From the NCBI GenBank assembly GCA_028279185.1, contig JANQSS010000051.1, positions 31,155 through 95,154 on the forward strand: a DNA stretch of 64,000 bases, in the 5' to 3' direction. The DNA is from Saprospiraceae bacterium. GTDB taxonomy: Bacteria; Bacteroidota; Bacteroidia; Chitinophagales; Saprospiraceae. A program made the position numbers and the translations under genes. Positions 43,401-52,500 of the stretch are shown piece by piece; positions within the stretch are counted from its first letter, which is position 1; the number at the start of each line of letters is the position of its first letter. The notes under the pieces are model-generated. The model was not told where the DNA came from. It did no database searches and saw nothing but the letters and a program-made list of their open reading frames with translations.

Positions 43401-45131
43401 AATCATGAGCAGGTATTGGTCACCCACATTGAATAAATCGTCTAAGTCCCCTTCAGTTTCATAGGAGTATGGAAGTTCGCCGCAAGCGATGATGTCGTCA
43501 ACCGTAAATGGTCCGCACATAACATTGTTGAAAATCATGAAACTGGGATTGTTTCCCATAAGATCTTCGATTTCCAAATCAACGCCAGTGGCTTCGAATG
43601 TATACCAAACTACTTCATCTCCATCTGGTGGATAGGGATTAAAACAACCCGTTTGAATGCCTGGGGCATCTCCTGGATCCCATACATAGACGAAATCATA
43701 AAAACTAGCAAAGTTTGTACTACCCAATACCGTATTGGTTCCGTCACATTGCACATCTTCAATAGGCAATGCCCCACCACATTGATCATTGATAGGTGGA
43801 ATACCATTTTCAATGCACAGGCTGAACATCGAATCGATACCGCCGTCAAATCCTACCCACATGTACAATGTAGTTCCAATCAAAGAAGGATCAATTGCAT
43901 TATTGATGTCAGGATTAGTGGGATTGTTAATGTCATTAGGGTCGCCCAGGTTAAAGGGTGTCTGACCACATATTATCGGATTACCTCCATTGGCTGGACA
44001 GTCATCGTATATCACCACATAAGGATCTTCATTTCCCCCGGATTCTATAATTAGATCATGACCAACAGCGGTGAATGAATACCAAATGCCTTCCCAGCCG
44101 TTCACTGCATATGGAAGACAAGATCCTGCAACTATCTGCAATGCTTCTGGAAAAGCACCGTAAATATCCCCTTCAAGCGCTTCACTATTTCCAGTTATGC
44201 AGTGTAAATGATCGTCGATAGGGTCTGCCGTAACGCAATCGTCATTCATAGGCGGTTCAGGGTTATCCACACAGAGCTCAAATGTCTCTTCATTGCCTCC
44301 GTTAAATCCAACCCATATGTGATACGTTTGACCTATAGTCAGCATGTTGTCACCGTTATTTGCGTCTGTGAGATTCATGGGTGTTTGGCCGCAAAATATA
44401 AAAGTGCCACCCGCACAACCGGCATCTAAAAGAAATACATAAGGAGAATTACCCATGACATCATCTATCACCAGATCGTATCCTTGAGCGACGAAGGAGT
44501 ACCACACGCCTTCCCATGAATTGCTTCCTGCATCTATGCAACCCGGAATATCTATTCCATCCGGTCCAGCAAATTCTGTCGTACCCGTAATCGTAGAACC
44601 CCCTCCTGTTAAGCATAGTATGTTGGGTGTGATATCGAAAGCATTCACGCATTCATCGTTTCCGGGGGCAGGAGGATTTGTAACACAGATATCATAAGCG
44701 CCTGTATTCCCTAGAAACCCTACCCAGATGTAATATGTATTTCCAGTGATTAGTAGATCGTCTCCTTCGCCATCCATATCTAGAATGTCCAATTGATCGC
44801 AGTAAACCACATCCGGCGCAGTGACAGGACAGGCACTTGTGATTGCGACATATGGAGCAGGAGCCGCACCATTATTTAGAATTTCAATATCCGGACCTTG
44901 AGCTGTGAATTGATACCAGACGCCTATTTCAGCCGAACCATCAATGCATGTAAAGTCAATACCACTCACAGTGGTGGCTCCGACTGTTGTACCGGTTAAA
45001 TTTTGGCCAGTAGTACCACAATTCAATTGAGCTGCTGTTAAAACTGTAGCTCCAGCGCAGTTATCGGTTTGGGCTTGGGAACTGAAGCAAAAAATGGCCA
45101 ATAAAATGAGGTTGAGTAGAATTTTCTTCAT
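37428..45131 (-). CDS. Giant secreted repeat protein with T9SS type B C-terminal domain
   Basis: A 2567-residue surface protein. A signal peptide (LLNLILLAIFCFSSQAQ) is followed by five tandem pre-peptidase-like beta domains of about 140-155 residues. They begin near residues 22, 157, 295, 446 and 600, each opening NDxC and containing GVWYSFTA-like and YxxWVGF-like segments. A diverged sixth lies near 748. The middle (about 900-2300) is a series of Ig/PKD-like domains, several with the 'GxWY...GPLGAIDP' or 'VSLSGVGSDTGPTISYQW' pattern. An SprB repeat lies near 2309 (KQPGCDGLNDGYISV). The last 95 residues are a type B sorting domain (RIYIPTAMNPTSTNPQNRRIYIF, IYDRWGERVFQ, GVYVYYAEVEF). It is probably a surface adhesin or matrix protein carried by the T9SS; no enzyme domain was found. 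Confidence 0.9.
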   Translation of the reverse strand: MKKILLNLILLAIFCFSSQAQTDNCAGATVLTAAQLNCGTTGQNLTGTTVGATTVSGIDFTCIDGSAEIGVWYQFTAQGPDIEILNNGAAPAPYVAITSACPVTAPDVVYCDQLDILDMDGEGDDLLITGNTYYIWVGFLGNTGAYDICVTNPPAPGNDECVNAFDITPNILCLTGGGSTITGTTEFAGPDGIDIPGCIDAGSNSWEGVWYSFVAQGYDLVIDDVMGNSPYVFLLDAGCAGGTFIFCGQTPMNLTDANNGDNMLTIGQTYHIWVGFNGGNEETFELCVDNPEPPMNDDCVTADPIDDHLHCITGNSEALEGDIYGAFPEALQIVAGSCLPYAVNGWEGIWYSFTAVGHDLIIESGGNEDPYVVIYDDCPANGGNPIICGQTPFNLGDPNDINNPTNPDINNAIDPSLIGTTLYMWVGFDGGIDSMFSLCIENGIPPINDQCGGALPIEDVQCDGTNTVLGSTNFASFYDFVYVWDPGDAPGIQTGCFNPYPPDGDEVVWYTFEATGVDLEIEDLMGNNPSFMIFNNVMCGPFTVDDIIACGELPYSYETEGDLDDLFNVGDQYLLMIAFPGGWAATDSFELCINIPTPPPNDLCENAQVISPGELDCPDFDTPIWGYTTNSSQDGLFWTDLDPLVDLDCALDTLEDDGVWYQFTAIGTDLVITDQLGNDPTIVLMQWDPCEADTVSVVFCEQTPISDDFGEVGNNAVTIGQDYLMYVTFQGGESNTDTFELCIDNEGMCSSPTPPSSYCQTTPLCGLAALDAYCMNMEVNGGDENWPGCNVFLHDPNWFSFVAGSDNLSIQVQISDCLTGAGVQIEMYEIDCTTDLGPNQPPCPASDLAPPLANCIFSETAQPPGSAPIFNVATEFGHVYGIVFDGWGGDLCTIEIDVLEGADPPSLDGIMLPEPEWDDDAFPFEGDTICAGAEDVRFAVDQTTVVGACRFDWTLDGVTIPDGTNDFEEFIDFPDPGLYEVCFFASNFCDSTEPVCVEVFVAALDPVETIDTICEGDDYVWMNPFGGIFPFNPAFDSEEGGDYVYTSFAQNLAGCEVDATLYLHVLEENDDNPTPIDTVICVDDVPFDLFGVTIPVNTSTGEILDFELDAMLAHDGQCDSFFIVDVFSLDATILYEVVRPPLDQPHVNCVDSLITVCPLQVNGNPFFTPDPAIYPDVEIHYTWLTVPFGDTVGTDDICLTAHFNDFDNTGDNGQTFEVVVTMTKGGRPAGGCTFGPFEVELVLPDFIPDVEILGPDTVCIGPEFDYEILPFITANSDVWPTPIDFQWDLSGFPGAMRTEIDEFNHTFTFSQITTGFMCVTAIHPCSNSPLRCKEVVVVPPPVPDPGLDAEECTNDYQLNAGNPSGTWYTSSGPLGAIDPVFSDVNDPNATVTISDKGEYTFGWITMAYGCADTGYVNIDFIEPMSIDGDIDYMCDNVHENFTAEFTFIGGVAPYVVTSGNGTLNGMTFTSDPIPAGDTVLVLITDDQGCTGSFPLTWECPCLTEGAVMNTSLIERCGETCLQVSPFTAPIPDPNDIVIYVLHTSSTDMLGTVIEENLTGEFCLTGANSIQYGIQYYVSIVVGNDVGGTVDLSHPCTQIAPGQPVIWYEIPAPDAGSDMATCASSIDLSVSNSQFPGVWEIINTETNVTFSDQSSPTSTLNALGCGIVELRWIETNEICSDTTEVNIEFYCNPTNTPPIPTCNMDQTELTFSFMLNGVGPFTETNGRGTITGNDFELDGLIPPTTVDTLYFEDGNGCSLVVPLPEADCNCLPIIVGDTICGLATTIVSDGTGNGGMWQISPNNMGTGSVSIATPNNRSTDISVSEYGIYTFGWTENGNLCDGYAEIDVYFVNSPEIDLSSVDTVCNGTYDGYVVTFEIINGHPGSYVVFDENGLPVGQLVGNQFTSNEIPSTQPVQFNVTDGFGCDTFTFDFVNDCGCFTSIGNLDDTPLNLCVGDMTSVAYDIGSESADDNDVRIYILYTDQNDPLNSIIAENPNGVFSFIDPPMVRGNTYYVSAVLGTESTVTPGLVNYNDPCLSISPPMPVTWYDATVPSITSTEVEFTCLIVRMNLNVTIPDDINDYNIVWSTTDGSIEPGDENVPNPQINSPGTYTVTLTHAIADCPSSTQIQVGQSDDVPEVNIQFPMLLTCERDQVSLSGVGSDTGPTISYQWTGPGIVGVDTTLDIIVDQVGQYTLTLVDRSNGCTVSEPITVNEDVTDPDVSANVAELLDCNTTEVTLSGQGSSTGPQFEYNWSVISVEGNIVGSSTDINAVANEAGTYQLEVRNSDNGCVSTRTVNVDVDDSVIQDAIIDVKQPGCDGLNDGYISVIDVIGGTSPFMFSFDGGEEFSSSDRIDDLGAGTYEVVITDDNGCEYREAFTLTAPVDFFVDLGETILVDFGDPVTILAETNLPDSLVLSVTWSPLYDSLNPSSYTQQFYPDLGQQNVNISIVNLNGCVQEDNVLVVAKFAERIYIPTAMNPTSTNPQNRRIYIFANPESVAAIHYFEIYDRWGERVFQRGAMEPSLTIDPDNAWDGTWQNELAHAGVYVYYAEVEFITGVKKIIKGDFTLIR

Positions 45132-45414
45132 ATGGCAAGATTACAGTGGTTGAATTGATTCGGACCATAAGGGCAGAATGGCGAGGAGACATTACTATCC
45201 ACATGGTACTATGGTTAAATTGTTATGCAAGGGATCGCACGGTGTTCGTATGCCAGTACAGCAATTTTGTATGGCACATTTGAACTTTAAGATACTAAAA
45301 AACGTCCGAGCGCTGCCTTGTATCAATTTATATTTTGACTTTTTAAATTCTCCAACCTCACTGATTTAATATTGCAAATTAGCCCACTTCAAATAATTAC
45401 TTTCGTTGTTTTAA

Positions 45415-46674
45415 ATGGCCAGAATAATGCAGTTACTTATCAAAAATATAAACGCAATACTCGTATGCGGAGATCAACATACAAAAGGGCTCAATGGTAG
45501 CCAGATGGCTAATCCAGGTCGAATAGATGATGCCTATGTCGCCATTGATGAAGGTATAATAGTTGACTATGGTCAAATGTTGAATTGCCCCGATGTGAGG
45601 GCATTCAATAACGTCGTTGATGCGTCAGGTCGTTTTGTCTTTCCAACTTTCGTTGATTCGCATACGCACCTTGTATTTCATGAGAGCCGAGAAGAAGAAT
45701 TTGTTCAACGAATAAAAGGCATGACTTATGAGGAGATTGCCAGTAAAGGTGGTGGTATTTTGAACTCAGCTAAGAAACTGGCTGCTGCTTCAGCTGATGA
45801 GCTATATGATCAGGCTTGGGTACGATTAAAAGAGGTCATAGCTATGGGAACAGGTGCGATTGAAATTAAAAGTGGGTATGGACTCTCGTTCGATGCCGAG
45901 CTCAAGATCTTACGCGTCATTAGGCGTCTTAAAGAGAAAAGCCCAATTACAATTAGGGCTACTTTTCTAGGAGCGCATGCGTTTCCCGCGAAGTATAAGT
46001 CTGATCGGCAAGCTTATATCGATATGCTCACCGATGAAATTCTTCCTGTAATTAAAGAAGAGAAACTGGCGGATTATATCGACGTTTTCTGCGAGAAGGG
46101 GTACTTCACGGTAGATGAAACAAGACACCTTCTGGCTAAAGGTGAGGAAGTTGGATTAAAAGCTAAAATTCATGGGAACCAATTAGCAAACAGTGGAGGA
46201 GTCCAGGTAGCAGTAGAAATGGGGGCATTATCTGTCGATCACCTCGAACAAATCGGCCCTGAAGAAATAGCGTGTTTACTTAATTCAAAAACCTTACCTG
46301 TTGTATTGCCCTCCTGTTCGTTTTTTCTAGGTTTGCCTTATGCACCCGGTCGGGAGATGATCGATGCAGGATTACCGCTTGTTATGGCGTCTGACTACAA
46401 TCCTGGATCCACACCTTCGGGGAATATACCATTCTTGCTGTCACTGGGCTGTATTAAGATGAAACTTCTGCCGGAAGAAGCGCTCACCGCTGTTACAATA
46501 AATGCCGCTGCCGCCTTGGAATTGGAGTCAACGCATGGAAGCATCTCCAAAGGAAAACTTGCTAATCTGCTGGTAACAGAACCGATGCGAGACCTATCTT
46601 ACCTCCCTTATAGCTTTGGTAGAACAAATATCGATTCCGTGATAATAAATGGAACGATTCAGAAATCATTTTGA
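45415..46674 (+). CDS. hutI: Imidazolonepropionase
   Basis: A 419-residue amidohydrolase of histidine breakdown that opens the imidazolone ring to give formiminoglutamate. Metal and substrate motifs are visible: VDSHTHLVFHESREEEF near residue 80, GTGAIEIKSGYGLSFDAELK, FLGAHAFP, KIHGNQLANSGG and SVDHLEQI, and ASDYNPGSTPSGN. Translation may start at 45415 or at the second ATG, 45427, where family similarity begins. The other hut genes (hutH, hutU, hutG) are not beside it. A near-match promoter element TACTTTCG lies at 45398-45405. The 283 bases upstream of the gene hold nothing else. Confidence 0.95.
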   Translation: MARIMQLLIKNINAILVCGDQHTKGLNGSQMANPGRIDDAYVAIDEGIIVDYGQMLNCPDVRAFNNVVDASGRFVFPTFVDSHTHLVFHESREEEFVQRIKGMTYEEIASKGGGILNSAKKLAAASADELYDQAWVRLKEVIAMGTGAIEIKSGYGLSFDAELKILRVIRRLKEKSPITIRATFLGAHAFPAKYKSDRQAYIDMLTDEILPVIKEEKLADYIDVFCEKGYFTVDETRHLLAKGEEVGLKAKIHGNQLANSGGVQVAVEMGALSVDHLEQIGPEEIACLLNSKTLPVVLPSCSFFLGLPYAPGREMIDAGLPLVMASDYNPGSTPSGNIPFLLSLGCIKMKLLPEEALTAVTINAAAALELESTHGSISKGKLANLLVTEPMRDLSYLPYSFGRTNIDSVIINGTIQKSF

Positions 46675-46708
46675 GCAGTTTAAATGATGGATTCAAAGGA
46701 CAATCATG

Positions 46709-46716
46709 TACTTTTG
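46709..46716 (+). promoter_or_regulatory. -7 element of the 903-residue T9SS protein gene
   Basis: TACTTTTG matches TAnnTTTG. It would start transcription near 46720, about 40 bases before the TTG start at 46759. No -33 TTG is apparent. Confidence 0.4.
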
Positions 46717-46758
46717 CCTCATTATTAACTGGTTATATAACCAAAAAGTAAACATACA

Positions 46759-49470
46759 TTGATTCGGAATATAATCGCAGCACTCTTATTCACTCAAGCA
46801 TTAATAGGTGGGATGTCTGCTCAGGATTCAACCCTTCATATTTATCTGCATGATGATACAGTGCATTTGAACGAACACTTTTGTTTAACAGTTCGTGCCA
46901 ATAGTTTTGCTAGCATAGAGGCCTTTCAGCTCAGTATAAATTTCGACCCCTATCTGCTTGACTTTGACTCTGTAGGTCAATTGAATCAGACCATTGACCT
47001 TGACGAAAGCTTTTTTGGACTTCAAGAAACGCATATTGGGATCGTACGACTTGGATTTTTTGACCCTTTTGAATCATATACGTTACCAGATAGTGCCGTT
47101 CTCTTTTCCCTGTGCTTCACGGCATATGGTCAACCGGGCGAACTTTGTCCGGTTAATCTTGCCGACTTTCCCTTACCTCTAGAATTTATTTCCAACGAAC
47201 AAGTGATTGATGACTTTACTCGCCGCGATGGCCGAGTTGAGGTCGTTGGCGGAGACTCTTTAACGCTAATAACTTCTTCTTGTAAAACTGGTTTAGATGA
47301 TAGTACCGGAACACTTTCTGTTAGTGCATACGGAGGCAATCCACCGTATTTTATTTTATGGCAACACACCTTCAACTCGGATTTTAGCGGAGGCTTTGGA
47401 CTCGACACTTTTGGCGATACGAGAGTTATTTCCAATCTCATTGAAGGGCGTTATCGTCTAACAATTACGGATGAGGATGGCAATCGATTTAGGGATTCAA
47501 TAAATCTGCGTAAAGCAAATGACCTCGTTTATTCTACTTTAGTGGGGCAACCAACTTGCGACAATACCCCGGATGGTGTCATTGTTATTGACAGCGTGCA
47601 AGGAGGAATAGTACCTGCCCAGTTTAAATGGAGTGATGGCGTAATGTTTTCACAGGAACGCTATGATCTTTTTGCCGGTGAATATACAATTACAATTACC
47701 CAACCGCTCGGCTGTCGCATAACCGATACATTTTTATTACAGGCCAATAGCATTCAGACGACCATTATAGAAGAAGACGAGACCTGCCTAGATCGAGGAG
47801 ATGGACGGTTTCAAATCGATGTGTTTGGCGGTGACCCAATTGATAGTCTGGGTTACGTGATTTTTTATAAAGAAGATACTATAACCGGTTCAGTGGTTGT
47901 AGATAGTTTGTTGTCAGCGGGAACGCACCCAGTATTGATATTAGATAGTATCGGTTGCGAAAAGAAAGTCGATGTGAGCATTGGTACTGGATTGTCGTTT
48001 GGAGTGGACGAGCTCATGACTGATAATGTATCCTGTTTTGGGGATAGCAGTGGTTCTATATACCTCGAGCCAAAAACAATTACCGGATTGGAAATTCTAC
48101 CGTACCATTTTGAGTGGTCGAATGCCGATTCTGCCATGGTGGACTCCTCATCCATTTTGCTTTTTGATCTACCAAATGGTAATTATTCAATCACGGTTAC
48201 GAGTGACGGATTAGAGGGGTGCGCCTGGGATACAACGTTCATTATAACTCAGCCCCCTTTCATGAACGTACAAACCGCATCGATAACACCGGCAAGTTGC
48301 GACCCGGATAACGACGGTGAAGCGACCATTAATATTACAGGAGGAACCCCGGATGGGGACGGCGGGTACTTAATAATTTGGGATAATCTTGAAGATTCTA
48401 CGACAGCAGTTCAGCTAAGCGCGGATACACATTCCGTACGCGTCATAGATTTGGAAGGGTGTGTGGTCGAGCATGAGGTAGTCATTCCAAATACAGATCC
48501 GCCAACAGTCATAGGTGCCTCAATTCGAAATATGCGTTGCGATAGCGCCGCAATCGGTTCTATATTAACCATTTTCAGTTCACCTTTTGGTATAGAGAAA
48601 TATCGATGGTCAACGGGAGACTCGACATCGTCGATTGATAACATTGGACCTGGGCTGTATGAAGTTACTGTAACAGATCGGAATGGGTGTACTGATACCT
48701 TTAACTTTCGTGCTGAAATTCCAATAGGCCCAAACATCGATAGTTTACTCATTCAAAATATTCAATGCGCTGGAGATACAAATGGAAGACTAGATGTGGT
48801 ATTCACTATGGGTGAAGGTGACATTGATCGAATCGAATGGAATGAGGTTGTGGGGACGGACAGTTTATTAAATCTGCGTTCTGGAGGATATAATGTAATT
48901 GTATACGATAACAATGCCTGTGTCGATTCTGCTGCGACGACCATTGTTGAGCCTGAAGTCTTGGATGTTGATTTTGACGTTTCTGACGACGTGAATGACA
49001 CTGGTGTTGGCTCCATATTGGCAACCGTATCCGGAGGCTGGAGTCCCTATGAATACGATTGGATGGCTGACACCATTCCAACTGATAGTGCGATTTATAA
49101 TTTGCATGCAGGTACTTACTTTTTACAATTAGTTGATGCAGAGGGATGTATTATAATGGATACTGTACAGGTCTTTTCTGTTTCGTCCGTTAAAGGCACC
49201 TTGCAAGACGTATTTACAATTGTGCCTTACCCAAATCCGGCAAGCAGCGTATTGAACTTTGATCAGACTCCTCTTAAGGAGGAAACAGGTTTTTCGTTCG
49301 TTATCTACGACATGCATGGGATGAATTGTTTGTCTGGTAAACTGGAAAGCCTGGAAGACATTGTCGTTGATATTTCTACGCTTGCAAATGGAGCATACAC
49401 TATTATATGGGTATCTGAACAAGGAGGTGTTTTCGGCAGTCGATTTATAAAACAGCGGGATCAGCCTTAG
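46759..49470 (+). CDS. Secreted cohesin-like/SprB-repeat protein with T9SS type A sorting domain
   Basis: A 903-residue exported protein that starts at a TTG; the signal peptide that follows (IRNIIAALLFTQALIGGMSAQ) supports this start. Residues about 25-165 form a cohesin-like beta sandwich (VHLNEHFCLTVRANSFASIEAFQLSINFDPYLLDF...). About six SprB-like repeats follow to residue 800, each with 'CxxxxDG.....GG..PY...W.....' and 'G.Y.VTVTD..GC' patterns. The last 85 residues are a type A sorting domain (VPYPNPASSVLNF, FVIYDMHGMNCL, LANGAYTIIW, SRFIKQ). The following gene has the same layout but a type B sorting domain. Function as adhesin or surface-layer component is inferred. Confidence 0.85.
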   Translation: MIRNIIAALLFTQALIGGMSAQDSTLHIYLHDDTVHLNEHFCLTVRANSFASIEAFQLSINFDPYLLDFDSVGQLNQTIDLDESFFGLQETHIGIVRLGFFDPFESYTLPDSAVLFSLCFTAYGQPGELCPVNLADFPLPLEFISNEQVIDDFTRRDGRVEVVGGDSLTLITSSCKTGLDDSTGTLSVSAYGGNPPYFILWQHTFNSDFSGGFGLDTFGDTRVISNLIEGRYRLTITDEDGNRFRDSINLRKANDLVYSTLVGQPTCDNTPDGVIVIDSVQGGIVPAQFKWSDGVMFSQERYDLFAGEYTITITQPLGCRITDTFLLQANSIQTTIIEEDETCLDRGDGRFQIDVFGGDPIDSLGYVIFYKEDTITGSVVVDSLLSAGTHPVLILDSIGCEKKVDVSIGTGLSFGVDELMTDNVSCFGDSSGSIYLEPKTITGLEILPYHFEWSNADSAMVDSSSILLFDLPNGNYSITVTSDGLEGCAWDTTFIITQPPFMNVQTASITPASCDPDNDGEATINITGGTPDGDGGYLIIWDNLEDSTTAVQLSADTHSVRVIDLEGCVVEHEVVIPNTDPPTVIGASIRNMRCDSAAIGSILTIFSSPFGIEKYRWSTGDSTSSIDNIGPGLYEVTVTDRNGCTDTFNFRAEIPIGPNIDSLLIQNIQCAGDTNGRLDVVFTMGEGDIDRIEWNEVVGTDSLLNLRSGGYNVIVYDNNACVDSAATTIVEPEVLDVDFDVSDDVNDTGVGSILATVSGGWSPYEYDWMADTIPTDSAIYNLHAGTYFLQLVDAEGCIIMDTVQVFSVSSVKGTLQDVFTIVPYPNPASSVLNFDQTPLKEETGFSFVIYDMHGMNCLSGKLESLEDIVVDISTLANGAYTIIWVSEQGGVFGSRFIKQRDQP

Positions 49471-49539
49471 TAATAATAGATCCCCGGGGGCGTTTGTATA
49501 ATTAACATGATGTCATATAGAAGATACGGTTAATGTATC

Positions 49540-49547
49540 TATTTTTG
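49540..49547 (+). promoter_or_regulatory. -7 element of the 1521-residue protein gene
   Basis: TATTTTTG matches TAnnTTTG and lies 20 bases before the ATG at 49568, within the 97-base gap after the preceding gene. This gene can therefore be transcribed separately from its neighbour. Confidence 0.45.
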
Positions 49548-49567
49548 TGGCTTCTTATTGAAAATCC

Positions 49568-52500
49568 ATGACTAGTTTGAGATATATATTCTGTTTTATC
49601 GGATTGCTGTGCTCGTCATTATTATTGGCTCAGGTACCGCAAAATGTAATATTGGAACCCGCTTCCGCTGCATCAAGTCGTGCATGCCCGGATCGCAATG
49701 CGGGAACAATCAGTCTTGGCCAACATATTGGGCAATCCAATGATGTGGCGCTGAACAGATCTTTCCTTTGCCTGAATGACAGGCTAAATTTTACTCACAA
49801 CGGTGATCAAGAGGTGGTCGACAGTGACCCAAATCCCGCAACCACTCCGGGTGTGGGATATATATGGTATACATGTGCTCCGACCGTAGCACGTACAACA
49901 CTCGCAGATATTCAAACGGACCCTTGCTTGTTAACCACACCTCCTCCTGCTCTGGGTGTATGGGTGTATGTAGATGATATTAATGGCGATGCACTTTTTC
50001 AAAACAGTAATCAGATTGGTGGACAGAGTATCCCTGATTTTTTCAATGCTGGGGAACCTATTGAAGTATGGTTTGCGCCGTTTACCGTCGATGCAGTTAA
50101 TGCTGGTATGCCTGTTCTTGAAGGCAGTCCCGCGGGCCCGTGTGTCCATGCAAACGTAGATGCTGCATTTTCGATCGTATACCTAACCCCGATGGCGACG
50201 CAACGGAGACGAATCGTTTCCGATGGGGCTGGGGGGTGCCTGGGCTCCTTTGAACTTTTTGGAGGTTTGCCGCAGTTTGATGCCAGCACTTTTTACAACA
50301 TCACCGTTGAACATGCTTCGCAGCCCGGTGTATTTGGTACCGTATTACCTGGAAACTATGGTCATGAAGATGAGGTACGGTTTTCTTTTCCCCAAGAAGG
50401 TCGATATGTGGTGACGGTCGAGGATGATAAAAGCTGCGCCCTCGTATTTGAAATGGATGTTTCCTGTTTGAATGCTAATGACCCTGTTATATTCAATATT
50501 GGATCCGGATCTGGGAATAACGGGGACATCGTTGACATAGATATAACTTTGGAAAATTTTGATTCACTTGGGGCTATTTCATTCACACTCTTTTGGAATC
50601 CAAATGTGTTTGAATTTGTTTCACATTCAGGCTTTTTAATTGATTCAGATGCGGCCTCTTTGTTCAACGAAAATCAAACGGCATTGGGTCGACTGCAGGC
50701 CTCCTGGCTTTCAAGAAACCTCGTAATCGGTCAGATCGAACCTGATGGAACAGTATTTATGCGCGTGCAATACAGAATCGTTGGTGCTTGCGGAGATGAA
50801 ACACCCTTAGACTTCACGGATGGCTCCATCGTTGTAGACTATCAAAATCGTGACTTATTATTTGAAATTAATGAAGGACTGGGAGCGGTCAATGCAGGTG
50901 TCTTTTCTGCCAATGCGGGTGTATGCCCGGATGATGGCACGGGTTCAGGTTCTGTCACCTTGACAATATGTGGCGGTGATGCACCGTACATGATAAACTG
51001 GGTAGGGCCATCTCCTGGTAGTACATCTATGCAAGAACAAAATGGAACGCAGTTATTTCCGAATTTGCTTGCAGGAAACTATACGTTCAGTATAGAAGAT
51101 GATAACGGTGTTATAATCAATGAAAATGTTGTGGTACCAGTAGGAACGACTCATGATGTGATGGTCGATATTGAGAGTCCAACATGTTCGAATGTCAGTA
51201 ACGGTAGAGTTCGTCTTGATATAGCCCCTCCTGGAATGTACGATATCACCTGGTCGACGAATGAGTTCAATATAGATAGCATAATAGGAGTCGGAAATGG
51301 TCAATATGCCGTGACCGTAACCGATGGCAATGGTTGTTCTGTGAGCCAATCGTTTACCGTAAATACTGAGCAGATTCAGCTGGACGTGGATATTACGAAT
51401 GCGACGTGTTTAACAAGTATGAACGGAAGTATTTCCGTGACAGCATTAGGAGGCCAACCATTTGATGACGGGACCTACATATATCAATGGAATGGTTTTC
51501 CGCCCAACAGAGCTACCACAGTAATATTAAGCGACAGAGGCAGAGGAGATTATACAATAACCGTGACGGACTCTAATGGTTGTTTTACAGAACAAACATA
51601 TACCATCACTGCCGACCGAGAAATCGTTTTGGATCGGGAGCCTGATATTACCCACCTAACCTGCTTTGGTGGCATGAATGGTGCATTGGAAATCCAAGTT
51701 TCCACGCTCAATGCGTCGAACGATGCCGGTTATTTATTTGAGTGGAATCGTGGAGGTATAAACGTCAGTTCTTCCTTTGCGAGCGCCGCGGATTTTTCCA
51801 ACTCAGTTGTTGGTTTGGAAGCGGGTAGGTATGATGTAACAATCACAGATTTTGATGAAGGTCTAGACTGCATTCTGGATACGTTCTTTACTATCAATCA
51901 ACCTGACCCGATTCAGGCCGAGCTTATTTCAATGACTCCGGCCTCGTGCAATGACGATGATGGTGAATTGCGTATAAATGCTTTTGGAGGACTTACAGGG
52001 CCTGGAACAGGACTATTTTTGGATTGGGAAACTCACCCTGAATTGATCGACGATTTTCCAAACCAACAAGGGTTGCCAGCGGACACCTTCGATGTGATTA
52101 TATATCAGACTACTGACAATGGTAATATTGACTTAAGTTGTTTCCTGGATACTTTTTTTATTGTAACCGGAGAAGAGGGCCCAAGGATATTAAGTTATGA
52201 CTCGACGAGCGTATCCTGCGGAGGAGGTATGGATGGTGAATTAGAAGTATTTTACGCACCAGCAGGACAAGTATTTGACGTTGCATGGACAGATCAAGAT
52301 AATAATACCTATAGCGGAAATCCAATATCAGGATTAAGTCCTGGAACATATTTTGTTACTGTTACCGCGTCACCGGGATGCGTTAGTGTTGACACGGTAC
52401 GATTAGGGCCGGCAACCGATATCGTTTTGGACTCCGTACGGTATACGACACCTACCTGTCCTAATTCTGGAAATGGCGCTATAGCCATTTTTGCTACTGG

